A stretch of 64,000 nt of DNA from Sphingomonas sp. CBMAI 2297 (GCF_029870595.1 NZ_JAPDIR010000008.1:1-64000), one strand, 5' to 3'; shown: positions 10,013-18,015, numbered from the stretch's first letter. Translations and numbers: made by a program. Notes: generated by a model from the sequence alone, not told the origin.

Positions 10013-10375
10013 TCAGGCAAGGCTGGTGGGAGGATCCGGCTCGGGCGCAACCGCCTTGCCGGTCAATATCGTGTCGGTCGTCCAGAAGCTGGGCGCGTCG
10101 TAGAGACGCGCAGGCGCAACGCCGCCTGCCAGGTCCGCTGCGACCAGCGGGATCACGCACCCCATCGCGGCGATGCAATCGAGCGTCAGGCCCTTGCAGG
10201 GCTTTACGCTGGGCGCAGGCTGCTGCTTGGCCATCATCGCCATGCAGTCCGCATCCATGCCCTTGGCCAGCGGCGCGCCTGCCGCCTGCGGCACGCTGTG
10301 CGCGGCCGCCATCTGGGCTCCGAAGAGACCGGACAGCGCTCCGATGACGAGCAGGAGGGCGAGCAGGCGTTTCAC
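10013..10375 (-). CDS. Exported Cys/Met-rich hypothetical protein at head of cus operon
   Basis: This 120-residue protein has a signal peptide (MKRLLALLLVIGALSGLFG...AAAH) and a mature part with spaced Cys and Met (MDADCMAMMAKQQ, KPCKGLTLDCIAAMGC). The pattern suggests metal ligands, but no named family is recognised. It is the first gene downstream of the leftward MerR-type promoter at 10435-10465 and probably heads the transcript running through cusC, cusB, cusA and cusF. A periplasmic copper-binding or sensing accessory role is inferred. Confidence 0.75.
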   Translation of the reverse strand: MKRLLALLLVIGALSGLFGAQMAAAHSVPQAAGAPLAKGMDADCMAMMAKQQPAPSVKPCKGLTLDCIAAMGCVIPLVAADLAGGVAPARLYDAPSFWTTDTILTGKAVAPEPDPPTSLA

Positions 10376-10434
10376 GGGCCTCGATATCTAGCGGGTTTCG
10401 CGGGCGCAGCCAACCAAAGTCTCGCGCCGCGCGG

Positions 10435-10465
10435 ATTTTGAAGTGCTGACGGCTGATTCCGTCAA
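10435..10465 (-). promoter_or_regulatory. MerR/CueR-type promoter for the cus operon
   Basis: Reading leftwards there is a -35 TTGACG (10465-10460), a 19-base spacer containing the inverted repeat TGACGG/CCGTCA (10464-10447), and a -10 CAAAAT (10440-10435). The overlong spacer with a central dyad is the hallmark of promoters that MerR-family regulators untwist. It lies 60 bases before the first cus-operon gene. Confidence 0.6.
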
Positions 10466-10515
10466 CTCCGCGTCAATAAAGATCCGGCCCGGGGAAGAAG
10501 ATCGGCTGCGGCCTC

Positions 10516-10522
10516 TACGTAT
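10516..10522. promoter_or_regulatory. TACGTAT box (FixJ-like site)
   Basis: TACGTAT lies between divergent operons, just upstream of the CueR-type promoter at 10531. It is one of six TACGTA copies found, all between genes. FixJ sites in rhizobia contain similar cores and a FixLJ pair is encoded at 30972-33132. Confidence 0.3.
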
Positions 10523-10530
10523 ATCGAGGC

Positions 10531-10562
10531 TGGACCCGGGACCGTAGTCCCAAGCCTGAAGA
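10531..10562 (+). promoter_or_regulatory. MerR/CueR-type promoter for gene at 10619
   Basis: TGGACC (-35, 10531-10536) is followed by a 20-base spacer that includes the dyad GGACCGTAGTCC (10539-10550), then TGAAGA as a weak -10 (10557-10562). It aligns base for base in layout with the site at 11072 before cueR. Confidence 0.6.
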
Positions 10563-10618
10563 GACGCTCTTCCCCTCGGCAAAGTCCGGGCGGTGGCTTA
10601 CCATCCAAGGAGGTGAAT

Positions 10619-10975
10619 ATGGTCAGAAAAACTCTCATGGTCGCGCTTGCCGGCATTTCGATGCTTGCTGCCGTCCCCGCTATGGCCCAGGGCATCGGGC
10701 ACAGCCTGTTCATGCGCGGCTCGATCGTCGACACGGGCAGCAACGGCACGGTCGTCTGCATCGGCAAGGCCGATGGCGCCGAGGTCGGCCAGAAGCTCGA
10801 GGTCTATCGCGTCGTGACCCATCCGGGTCCGTCCAAGGGCGTGGCGCCGACCTATCACCGCCAGCTCGTCGGCCATGTGACGATCGACCATATCTTTGAC
10901 GATCACTTCGCGCACGTGTCCGTCGCCGACGGCACGCCTGCCAGGCACGACATCGTCGAGCTTCGCAAGAACTGA
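10619..10975 (+). CDS. Small secreted protein, paralogue of the 19402 gene
   Basis: This 118-residue protein has a signal peptide (VRKTLMVALAGISMLAAVPAMA) and a mature core beginning QGIGHSLFMRGSIV. The same core (QGIGHSLFMRGKIV) starts the protein at 19402, and both continue with GQ.LEVY, RLVGHV/QLVGHV and a HIFDDHFAH/QIFDDHYAH motif, so the two are paralogues. The His and Asp cluster DHIFDDHFAH could bind metal. ATG 10619 follows a perfect AAGGAGGTG site; an upstream GTG at 10613 is within that site. It stands behind a CueR-type promoter and ahead of cueR. No named family is recognised. Confidence 0.82.
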   Translation: MVRKTLMVALAGISMLAAVPAMAQGIGHSLFMRGSIVDTGSNGTVVCIGKADGAEVGQKLEVYRVVTHPGPSKGVAPTYHRQLVGHVTIDHIFDDHFAHVSVADGTPARHDIVELRKN

Positions 10976-11071
10976 CAAGCCGGTGGCCCGGCGGCACGGG
11001 CTGCCCTGCGACGCGTCGGGGCAGCGGGCCGCCGGCGACGAGGAGACCGTTCGGGGTCAAAGCGAAACCGC

Positions 11072-11103
11072 TTGACCCTGGACCATGGTCCAACCGGCAT
11101 GAT
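11072..11103 (+). promoter_or_regulatory. MerR/CueR-type promoter before cueR
   Basis: TTGACC (-35, 11072-11077), a 20-base spacer holding the perfect dyad GGACCATGGTCC (11080-11091), and CATGAT (-10, 11098-11103). It lies 12 bases before the cueR start, so the regulator probably controls its own operon. Confidence 0.7.
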
Positions 11104-11115
11104 CGAGCGGATGAC

Positions 11116-11595
11116 ATGGGCAATTTCAAGATCGGCGAACTGGCCGCGGCCGCAGGCGTGGGGCGGGATACGATCCGCTATTATGAGCGGATGGGCCTGC
11201 TGCGCGAGCCCGCGCGCACGGCAGCGGGCTACAGGCTCTACGACGCGACCGACCTCGAGCGCGTCAATTTCATCCGCTCGGCGCAGGAGCTTGGTTTCAC
11301 ACTCGAACAGGCCCGGCAGCTGCTGGCGCTCAGGGCGTCGGACACCGCGCATGCCCAGGCCGTGCTCGATATCACGCTTGCCAAGATCGCGGACGCCGAA
11401 GCCCGGCTCGAGCGCCTGTCGGATATCCGCGACATGCTGCGGATGCTCGCCGACGAATGCCCGGGCGAAGTGCCGGTCTCCGATTGCCCGATCCTCGCCT
11501 TCCTGACGGCGCGGCGGAAAGACCAGCAGCATAACAAGAAACATCAGGCAGCGCAGGACGAACGATCACCACGAGCGAAAGGGGTTTTGTCATGA
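11116..11595 (+). CDS. cueR: CueR-type MerR-family copper regulator
   Basis: This 159-residue regulator has an N-terminal winged helix (FKIGELAAAAGVGRDTIRYYE, residues about 4-24, then GLLREPARTAAGYRLY), a dimerisation coiled coil, and a C-terminal metal loop with Cys114 and Cys124 (DECPGEVPVSDC). The residue matching E. coli CueR Ser77 is Ser75 rather than Cys, which is the signature of sensors for monovalent Cu/Ag. The last 30 residues are longer than usual. Its promoter at 11072 carries the expected dyad. It overlaps the next lipoprotein gene by four bases. Confidence 0.92.
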   Translation: MGNFKIGELAAAAGVGRDTIRYYERMGLLREPARTAAGYRLYDATDLERVNFIRSAQELGFTLEQARQLLALRASDTAHAQAVLDITLAKIADAEARLERLSDIRDMLRMLADECPGEVPVSDCPILAFLTARRKDQQHNKKHQAAQDERSPRAKGVLS

Positions 11596-11813
11596 AGAAA
11601 ATGCGTTTGATCGCCGTCCTCACGCCGGCGCTGCTTCTAGGCGCCTGTGTGACCACGCGGCCGACCTCGGCGCAGGTCGAGAGTTGCCGGGCGATGGAGG
11701 GCAATATGGGTCTCCAGACGCCGCATGATCATGGCGAGATGAAGGGGCAGGGGCGCAACCCGATGAACCTCTCGCACGACCGGTGTCTCCGGATTCTGCG
11801 CAGCGCGCAATGA
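11592..11813 (+). CDS. Small lipoprotein
   Basis: This 73-residue protein has a lipobox (LLLGAC, Cys at residue 19) and a short mature part with His, Met and Cys residues (TPHDHGEMKGQGRNPMNLSHDRC). The start overlaps the cueR stop by four bases, so it is translated from the cueR message. No family is recognised. Placement suggests a periplasmic or membrane-anchored copper-binding accessory. Confidence 0.75.
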   Translation: MKKMRLIAVLTPALLLGACVTTRPTSAQVESCRAMEGNMGLQTPHDHGEMKGQGRNPMNLSHDRCLRILRSAQ

Positions 11814-11872
11814 GCCGGTCCGGACGCCAGGGATGGCGCCCGGACACAGTTTTCAAGCCAAGGAGCAAAGCC

Positions 11873-12193
11873 ATGATCGACCATGCGAAGAAAGCCCTTC
11901 CACTTGTCGGCGGAAGCCTGTTGCTGGCGCTCGCGCTTTCGGGCTGCGACCGCCAGGCCGACCAGACGGTGCCGCCCGCGGCGAACAGCGTCGCCGCCAC
12001 CCCGGTCCTGACCGACAGCGGCAACGCTGCAGACGCGGCGCCGATGGACGCGATGAGCAACCAGGCCGAGATGGAGCGGCATCACCGTCAGGCGATGGAC
12101 CATGACGCGATGCGCGCCGGGGCCGGCAACCAGACCGCGCCGGCACCCGATCCCGCGCCGGGCAATGCGGCGATGCCGATGAAGGATATGTAG
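11873..12193 (+). CDS. Met/His-containing lipoprotein
   Basis: This 106-residue protein has a signal peptide ending in a lipobox (LALALSGC) and a low-complexity Ala/Pro/Asn-rich mature region. It contains a Met/His stretch (MERHHRQAMDHDAMRAG) and a Met-rich end (MPMKDM). ATG 11873 follows AAGGAG at the proper distance; a longer frame from 11783 lacks such a site. It sits between cueR and the reductase operon. A soft-metal ligand role is inferred from composition and neighbours only. Confidence 0.75.
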   Translation: MIDHAKKALPLVGGSLLLALALSGCDRQADQTVPPAANSVAATPVLTDSGNAADAAPMDAMSNQAEMERHHRQAMDHDAMRAGAGNQTAPAPDPAPGNAAMPMKDM

Positions 12194-12216
12194 GCTCGCA
12201 CACTAAGGGGATGAGG

Positions 12217-14127
12217 ATGTCCAGGCGGATCAGCCTTCGACGCTTGAGCCTCGGCTGCGCAATCGCTCTCAGCCTGTCCGCGAGCGCGGGCGCGCAGGAG
12301 GGCGAGGATCATGCCGCGCATCATGGCGCAGGCATGCCGGCCGGCGGGGGCATGTCCGCACCGGCAGAGCCGGGGTCGTCGGACATGGCGAAGATGATGA
12401 ACCCCATGATGGATCGCATGATCAATGGGGAAGGGGAGAATGAGCACGGCCACGAATCGCGCCGGACCGGCTTCATCTCGCAGCTGCTCGCCTTTCCCGC
12501 GCTTGACGAAGCGGCAAGGCAGCGGGTCGCTGCGCAGGCCGGCGAACGGGTAAGCACGGGTCTGGCGATGATCAACGCCGCCTCGGCCGACGGCGCGCGT
12601 GCGACCACGGTCTCGGCCCGGCTCGATGCGGCGCGCCGGATGCGCGAAGGGACCGACCTGTTCCGCTCCGGTACCGCCGCGCAGGGCGCGATCGGAGGCT
12701 TGCAGCCGCCCCGGGAGGTCGGGCTTGCCTGGCTGCGCGATCAGCTCGACATCGACCAGGCCGCGCCCGGCCATGCCGATCACTGGTTCGGCATCTCGCC
12801 CTCGCACCTCCTTCTCATGCTGTTCCTGGGGCTGGTGAGCGCCACGCTTATCGCGCTGCAGATCTTCCGCCTGCGGCGGATCGGGGCGATCGCCGGCGGT
12901 GTCGCCACCGCCAAGGTTCCAGCAAAGCCGGAGCCGAAGGCTGCCCCTCCCGCTACCAGGGTTGCGCCCGCGCCTGCACCCGTTGCCGACAGCGCCGGGC
13001 TCGCGCCGAGCAATGCGGCCGCACCCGCTGGGGCGTCGCTGCGCAAGCCCAAAAGCTGGGCGGGGCAGCTGCGCGTGGTCCAGATCGTGCGAGAGACGCC
13101 GAGCGTGCTGACCTTCCGGCTCGCGGACCCGACCGCCGACCGGCTGCCGTTCGACTTCCTGCCGGGCCAGTTCCTGCAGGTCGAGGTAGAGCCCGAAGCG
13201 GGCAAGACCGCGCGCCGTTCCTACACGATCGCCTCTTCGCCGACCCAGCGGGCCTATGTCGAACTGACGGTCAAGCGCGAGGAGCAGGGCGTGGTCTCGC
13301 GATACCTGCACGACAAGGTCGTCGCCGACGATCTGCTGAAGGTCAGCGGACCGTTCGGCGCCTTCACCTTCACGGGAACGGATGCCCAGAGCATCGTGCT
13401 GATCGCGGGCGGGGTCGGCATCACCCCGATGATGTCGGTGCTGCGCTATCTCACCGACACCGCGTGGAAGGGTGATATCTTCTTCTTCTACGGCGCACGG
13501 TCGACCGAGGAATTCGTGTTCCGCGACGAGCTCGAGCGGCTCGAACGCCGTTTTCCCAACCTCCATGTCGTCGCCGCGATGCAGCGCGCGCCCGGCACCG
13601 TCTGGATGGGCCCCGAAGGGCCGATCACCCGCGAGATGATCCTGGCCGCGGTGCCGGAGATCGCGAGCCGGCGGATCCATATGTGCGGCCCGCCGGCGAT
13701 GATGGGCGCGATGCGCGGCGTGCTGGCGGAACTTGGCGTCCCCGAAGCGCAGCTGCACACCGAGGCGTTCGGTCCGGCCTCGCTGCCGGCCGACCACGAG
13801 GATCTCGAGGTCAAACCCGCGCCCGCGCCAGCGGATAAGCCGGCCCCGAGCGCCGAGGTGGCGCCGAGCACGGTGACCTTCTCCGTGTCGGGGGTGTCGG
13901 CGGCCTTGCCCGCGGACGAGACCGTGCTCGAGGCGGCCGAGGGCGCGGGCGTCGAGATCTCCTATGCCTGCCGTGCGGGCACATGCGGCGCCTGCGTGGT
14001 CAAGCTGCTGCAGGGCGAGGTAACGATGGAGGTCGAGTCCGGCCTCGCGCCCGCCGACAAGGCGCAGGGCTATGTGCTCGCGTGCCAGGCGAAGGGCACG
14101 GGCACGCCGCTCGTGGTCGAAGCCTGA
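12217..14127 (+). CDS. Membrane-anchored FAD/NAD(P)-binding [2Fe-2S] reductase with periplasmic Met/His domain
   Basis: This protein of about 636 residues (numbering from the upstream ATG 12211) starts with a signal peptide and a Met/His-rich periplasmic segment (MAKMMNPMMDRMINGEGENE). One membrane helix (about 196-218) and a Pro/Ala linker follow. Then comes a ferredoxin-reductase module: FAD motif RRSYTIASSP (336-345), NAD(P) motif GGVGITPMM (400-408) and CGPPAMM (492-498). The C-terminus is a plant-type [2Fe-2S] ferredoxin with Cys587, Cys592, Cys595 and Cys625. It should take electrons from NAD(P)H in the cytoplasm. ATG 12217 has AAGGGG six bases upstream. The stop overlaps the cytochrome b start, pointing to a complex. 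The physiological acceptor is unknown. Confidence 0.85.
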   Translation: MSRRISLRRLSLGCAIALSLSASAGAQEGEDHAAHHGAGMPAGGGMSAPAEPGSSDMAKMMNPMMDRMINGEGENEHGHESRRTGFISQLLAFPALDEAARQRVAAQAGERVSTGLAMINAASADGARATTVSARLDAARRMREGTDLFRSGTAAQGAIGGLQPPREVGLAWLRDQLDIDQAAPGHADHWFGISPSHLLLMLFLGLVSATLIALQIFRLRRIGAIAGGVATAKVPAKPEPKAAPPATRVAPAPAPVADSAGLAPSNAAAPAGASLRKPKSWAGQLRVVQIVRETPSVLTFRLADPTADRLPFDFLPGQFLQVEVEPEAGKTARRSYTIASSPTQRAYVELTVKREEQGVVSRYLHDKVVADDLLKVSGPFGAFTFTGTDAQSIVLIAGGVGITPMMSVLRYLTDTAWKGDIFFFYGARSTEEFVFRDELERLERRFPNLHVVAAMQRAPGTVWMGPEGPITREMILAAVPEIASRRIHMCGPPAMMGAMRGVLAELGVPEAQLHTEAFGPASLPADHEDLEVKPAPAPADKPAPSAEVAPSTVTFSVSGVSAALPADETVLEAAEGAGVEISYACRAGTCGACVVKLLQGEVTMEVESGLAPADKAQGYVLACQAKGTGTPLVVEA

Positions 14128-14855
14128 TGCGCGAACGCAGCGACATCGCCGTCGGCCTGCTGGTCGCATTCCTGCTGCTGTTCCCGTTCGGCTACCTCGT
14201 GCATGTGTCACCGCGCTTTCCGGGCAGCCTCGCTGGCGGGATCATCGGGATCGCAGCGCTCGTGCTGATGCTGCTGACGCTTCCCTATGTCGCGGCCAAG
14301 CACATCGCCTGGGTCGACAAAGTGCTCTCCCGGCTCGTCAGCAAGCCTACCCTGCTCGCCATCCACATCTATGCCGGCGTGCTGGCGCCGATCCTGGGTC
14401 TGGTCCACGCCGCGCACAAGCTCGAAAGCCCGGTCGGACTGCTTCTGACCGTCCTCCTGCTGATGACGGTCATCACCGGCTTCATCGGCCGCTACCTGCT
14501 TGCCCAGCTTGGTCGGGCGCTGCGCGGACGCAGGTCGGAACTGGCCTCGCTTCGCGCCGCCTTCCTTGAGGAGCCGGCGGCGCCGGCGCAGGCCGATACC
14601 GCAGCCGCGCCGCTGTCGGGCTGGAGGCGCTATCTGTTCGTCGCCGGGGATGCGCCCGCGGGCCAGCACCCCCAGAACAGGGCGGGGATCGCCGCGGCGC
14701 TGGCCGATACCGAATTCGCGATCCGCGCCGAAGAGGCGACCAACACCCTGTTCGCGCGATGGCGGTTCCTGCACATCCTGCTGGGCTGTCTCATCTTCGC
14801 GCTGCTCGCGCTCCACGTCGGCGCGGCGATCTATTACGGGCTGCGCTGGCTATGA
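14127..14855 (+). CDS. Five-helix cytochrome b-like membrane protein (NOX/ferric-reductase-type haem pairs)
   Basis: This 242-residue integral membrane protein has helices at about 8-28, 35-57, 75-95, 102-124 and 213-236. Helix 3 carries His80 and His94, helix 5 His216 and His230, each pair separated by 13 residues. Two helices with H-x13-H pairs are how NADPH oxidases and ferric reductases hold two b haems across the membrane. The soluble loop between helices 4 and 5 is Ala/Pro-rich. ATG 14127 shares bases with the reductase stop (TGATG). It would pass electrons from the reductase to the periplasm. No exact family name is recognised. Confidence 0.8.
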   Translation: MRERSDIAVGLLVAFLLLFPFGYLVHVSPRFPGSLAGGIIGIAALVLMLLTLPYVAAKHIAWVDKVLSRLVSKPTLLAIHIYAGVLAPILGLVHAAHKLESPVGLLLTVLLLMTVITGFIGRYLLAQLGRALRGRRSELASLRAAFLEEPAAPAQADTAAAPLSGWRRYLFVAGDAPAGQHPQNRAGIAAALADTEFAIRAEEATNTLFARWRFLHILLGCLIFALLALHVGAAIYYGLRWL

Positions 14856-15574
14856 GCTGGCAGCGTCTTTCCTATGCCGTCTTCATCGCAGCCCTGCTGG
14901 TGATGGTCGCCGCGGTCGCGATCCGGATGCGATCGGACGCGCCGAGGGATGCCGGCCTGGTGGCGCAGCTCGTAGCGCCCGGCCCGCTCTCGAGCGCCCA
15001 CCAGTCCTTCGCCGGCCAATGCACGGCCTGCCACACGCCGGGCAAGGGCGTCGAAACCCGGACCTGTCTCACCTGCCATGCGGGCACGGATTTCGGGACG
15101 AAGCAGTCGACGCAGTTCCACGCGAAAGCGACGCAGTGCACCTCCTGCCACGTCGAACATGAGGGAGAGCGCGGCATCATCCGCATGGATCACGCCGCCT
15201 TGCTCGACATGGCAAAGTGGCGGCAGCCTTCGGCGGGCATGTCGACAAACACTCGAAGCCTGACCCCCGAGACCGCGCTCAATTGCGCGAGCTGCCATGC
15301 GTTCCGCGATCCGCACCAGGGCCTGTTCGGCACCGACTGCGCGAGCTGTCACAAGACCGACAGCTGGAAGATCGCCAATTACCGCCATCCATCGGTCAAT
15401 TCGACGCAGTGCGCCGAGTGCCACAAGGCGCCGCCCAGTCACTTCATGGAGCATTTCAGCATGGTCTCGCAGCGCGCAGCCGGATCGAAAGCGCGCGTCG
15501 ACCAATGCTATGCCTGTCACGCCACCGACAGCTTCAACAATATCCGCAAGCGAGGCTGGTATGATCACCATTGA
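14852..15574 (+). CDS. Membrane-anchored heptaheme cytochrome c
   Basis: This 240-residue protein has an N-terminal membrane anchor (residues 7-25) and seven CXXCH haem c motifs: CTACH57, CLTCH72, CTSCH96, CASCH145, CASCH163, CAECH187 and CYACH219 (first Cys numbered). Extra His residues between them can be sixth ligands, as in c3/c7-type cytochromes. It should face the periplasm and take electrons from the cytochrome b encoded just upstream. Start ATG 14852 overlaps the previous stop (ATGA), while its own 3' end overlaps the DUF1622 gene by 14 bases. A terminal reductase for Cu(II) or another metal is a possibility. Confidence 0.88.
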   Translation: MSWQRLSYAVFIAALLVMVAAVAIRMRSDAPRDAGLVAQLVAPGPLSSAHQSFAGQCTACHTPGKGVETRTCLTCHAGTDFGTKQSTQFHAKATQCTSCHVEHEGERGIIRMDHAALLDMAKWRQPSAGMSTNTRSLTPETALNCASCHAFRDPHQGLFGTDCASCHKTDSWKIANYRHPSVNSTQCAECHKAPPSHFMEHFSMVSQRAAGSKARVDQCYACHATDSFNNIRKRGWYDHH

Positions 15575-16004
15575 GGCCGACTGGCTGAGCGCCTTCTTCC
15601 GGCTTGCGGTGATCGGCCTGGAACTGGCGGGCACGCTGACCATCCTGGTCGGCGCGGGGCTCGCAACCTTTCTGTTTGCGCGGCGGGCGAGGGCGGGCGA
15701 CCGAACCGAGGCCTATAGCGCGTTCCGATCGGCGCTCGGCCGCAGCATCCTGCTCGGCCTGGAATTTCTGGTCGCCGGCGACATCGTCAAGTCGCTGGTG
15801 ATCAACCCGACGCTCGACGATCTCATCGTGCTGGCCGGGCTTGTGCTGGTGCGGACCTTCCTGAGCATCTCGCTCGGGGTCGAGATCAACGGCCACTGGC
15901 CCTGGGAGGAAACCCGGATGGCGCGGGAGAAGGCGCGTGCGGCGTCGGATGGGTCGCCGGCTACGGCTGAGGCCGCCGGATGCGGCACAGCGCTCAAGCG
16001 ATAG
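15561..16004 (+). CDS. DUF1622 family membrane protein
   Basis: This 147-residue protein has three to four predicted membrane helices. The segment GRSILLGLEFLVAGDIVKSL followed by INPTLDDLIVLAGLVLVRT is characteristic of DUF1622. The family function is unknown. ATG 15561 lies inside the end of the heptaheme cytochrome gene (14-base overlap), so translation of the two is probably coupled. The C-terminus is short, charged and cytoplasmic. It may anchor or stabilise the electron-transfer complex, which is an inference from gene order. Confidence 0.82.
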   Translation: MITIEADWLSAFFRLAVIGLELAGTLTILVGAGLATFLFARRARAGDRTEAYSAFRSALGRSILLGLEFLVAGDIVKSLVINPTLDDLIVLAGLVLVRTFLSISLGVEINGHWPWEETRMAREKARAASDGSPATAEAAGCGTALKR

Positions 16005-16021
16005 CAGATGGAAGGCGCATC

Positions 16022-16459
16022 ATGATCGAGAGACGCGAATTGCTGATGGCGGGCGCCGGCCTTGCCGCCGCCGGAACGCTGGCTGCGCCGGCGGCGGCGC
16101 AGCAGCATCGAATGGAAGGGATGGCGATGTCGATGACGGACTGCATCGACGATTGCGTGGCTTCGCACCGCATGTGCCTGGAAACCGCCGCTTGGCTGAC
16201 GAAGCAAGGCGGCGCGTCAGCTACGGCGTCGCTGATCGCCATGCTGAACGACTGTGCGGAACTGTGCCAGGCGACTGCCAACTCGATGCTGCGGGAATCT
16301 GCCCTGCACCGCATCGTCTGCCGCGCCTGCGCCGACGCTTGCGAGCGCTGCGCCGAGGAATGCGGACGCCATAGCGCGGACCAGCGGATCGCGCGTTGCT
16401 CGGCCACCTGCAAGAAATGCGCGGCGAGCTGCCGAACGATGGCGGACATGTCGAGCTGA
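16022..16459 (+). CDS. Csp1-like four-helix-bundle copper storage protein
   Basis: This 145-residue protein has a twin-arginine type export signal (IERRELLMAGAGLAAAG) followed by an all-helical Cys-rich domain. Fourteen cysteines (41, 45, 52, 78, 82, 100, 103, 107, 110, 114, 126, 130, 133, 137) occur mostly as C-x3-C or C-x2-C, as in Csp1, where they line the core of a four-helix bundle and bind many Cu(I) ions. ATG 16022 follows a GGAAGG site; an upstream ATG at 15980 is less likely. It ends the reductase/cytochrome block. The product should store Cu(I) outside the cytoplasm. Confidence 0.88.
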   Translation: MIERRELLMAGAGLAAAGTLAAPAAAQQHRMEGMAMSMTDCIDDCVASHRMCLETAAWLTKQGGASATASLIAMLNDCAELCQATANSMLRESALHRIVCRACADACERCAEECGRHSADQRIARCSATCKKCAASCRTMADMSS

Positions 16460-16713
16460 GCGGCGCGCTTCGCACGTGCCCCACATAGTCACGTTCAGGC
16501 CAGAGCCCCCGGTCACAGCTTGTGTGTCCGACAACTACGCCAGGACAGCGATCATGGCACGTGGCACAAAGTCCGAGTATCCGGCAACGGCGGAAATCAT
16601 CGCACCCGCCATCGCCGGAGCCTTCCGTGCCGCCACCCGATAGTCGGGTAATGCCGAGCACCATCTTTACGATTGCGTGAACGCTCCACGGTCGATCTGT
16701 ATTGGAGAAGTCA

Positions 16714-18015
16714 GTGTCAACCGCCGAATTTGTCAACCGGCTACCCGAATTGCTCCGCCCCAATCCAGCAAGGGTAGTGATCAGACCCTATATGCCGTCG
16801 ACGGAAACCTATAAATATGCGGTACCGGATCAGCCACGTGCGCAGCGCATCGCCGACCGCGTCCTGGCGCTCGACCCAGCATCGCTCCACGATGAGTTGC
16901 AACGCATTCTTGATGATTTCTCGGGAAGGCATCGTGAGGTTCCGTCCCTGTTTTTGCGGCGGTTCCACGAGGTTGATGGCATCATCGTCTGTGATTGCGA
17001 GGTCACCCATGAACAGGCGCTCTTGATCGGTGCCCATTTTTGCAACGAATATTCCTATGAGGCAGCAGCGCTTTTCAATCCGAGCATCGTCCTGCATCCT
17101 GACCAGTCTGCTGTACCTGAAAACTCTCTCCGATTCATTCTTTCCCTGCGAGGCGTGGGCGAGGGGCATATCTCCTCCGTCACCTTTCGCACCGGGTTTT
17201 GCGCCGCGGACGGAACCATAGCAATCAATCCTCCGAGCCCCATGCCGCTCGTGCTGGAGACTGAAAACATCTCCGGCGAGGACGGGCCGGACGCGGGCAT
17301 TCGGATCAAGTGCGATGGCAGCCACGATCTCTCGGAGATCGTGATCTTTCCGACAACCCCCAGCCAGCGTGGTGGCATCGAAGACCTTCGCTTGGTCCGC
17401 TTCCTGGACGACGATGGCCGAGCCACCTATTTCGGTACATATACGGCATTTAGCGGCCAGTCCGTCCGGCAGGAGTTGTTGTCCACGCCGGACTTCCGGA
17501 CATTCGAACTCAGACCGCTGCGTGGGGATGCCACCGGTAGCAAGGGCATGGCGCTTTTCCCCCGACGCATTGCCGGGCACTTTGCCATGCTTGGGCGCGA
17601 GGATAACGAAAATATCTGGTTCCTGACGTCCGCGGACATTCACGACTGGAGTGGCGGAGCGAAAGCCATCGAACCTCGCTGGCCTTGGGAGTTTGTCCAG
17701 ATCGGTAATTGCGGATCGCCGATCGAGATCGACGAAGGCTGGCTGGTCGTAACTCATGGAGTCGGCGCCGTTCGGAACTATTGCATCGGGGCGTGCCTGC
17801 TGGACCGTGACGATCCCTCGAAGCTGCTGGCGCGGACGAAGCTACCGCTTTTGCGGTCGGACATGGATGAGCGCGAAGGTTATGTGCCAAACGTAGCCTA
17901 CAGCTGCGGCGCGATGGTACATAATCGGGTGCTGGTACTGCCTTATGCCATTGCTGACAGCTTCACCACTTTTGCCACTATTCCTCTCGAGCGTCTGCTG
18001 GCCGCCATGGATTAG
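16714..18015 (+). CDS. GH130-family glycosidase-related protein
   Basis: This 433-residue protein resembles glycoside hydrolase family 130 (beta-mannoside phosphorylases and relatives). SLRGVGEGHISSVTFRTG (about residues 145-162) is a typical block, and later NEN.WFLTSADIHDW and a GVGAVRNYCIGACLLD region fit the five-bladed propeller. A GTG at 16714 with GGAG six bases upstream is chosen as start; TTG 16702 lies inside that region. It has no signal peptide, so it should act in the cytoplasm on an oligosaccharide. It is an oddity inside copper genes and codes on its own between two intergenic gaps. The substrate is unknown. Confidence 0.75.
   Translation: MSTAEFVNRLPELLRPNPARVVIRPYMPSTETYKYAVPDQPRAQRIADRVLALDPASLHDELQRILDDFSGRHREVPSLFLRRFHEVDGIIVCDCEVTHEQALLIGAHFCNEYSYEAAALFNPSIVLHPDQSAVPENSLRFILSLRGVGEGHISSVTFRTGFCAADGTIAINPPSPMPLVLETENISGEDGPDAGIRIKCDGSHDLSEIVIFPTTPSQRGGIEDLRLVRFLDDDGRATYFGTYTAFSGQSVRQELLSTPDFRTFELRPLRGDATGSKGMALFPRRIAGHFAMLGREDNENIWFLTSADIHDWSGGAKAIEPRWPWEFVQIGNCGSPIEIDEGWLVVTHGVGAVRNYCIGACLLDRDDPSKLLARTKLPLLRSDMDEREGYVPNVAYSCGAMVHNRVLVLPYAIADSFTTFATIPLERLLAAMD

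Noticed and set aside
12088-14211. 707-codon open frame on the minus strand
   Set aside because: It is the antisense shadow of the reductase gene; composition is Arg/His-rich without domains, and the plus strand has clear FAD, NAD and iron-sulfur motifs.
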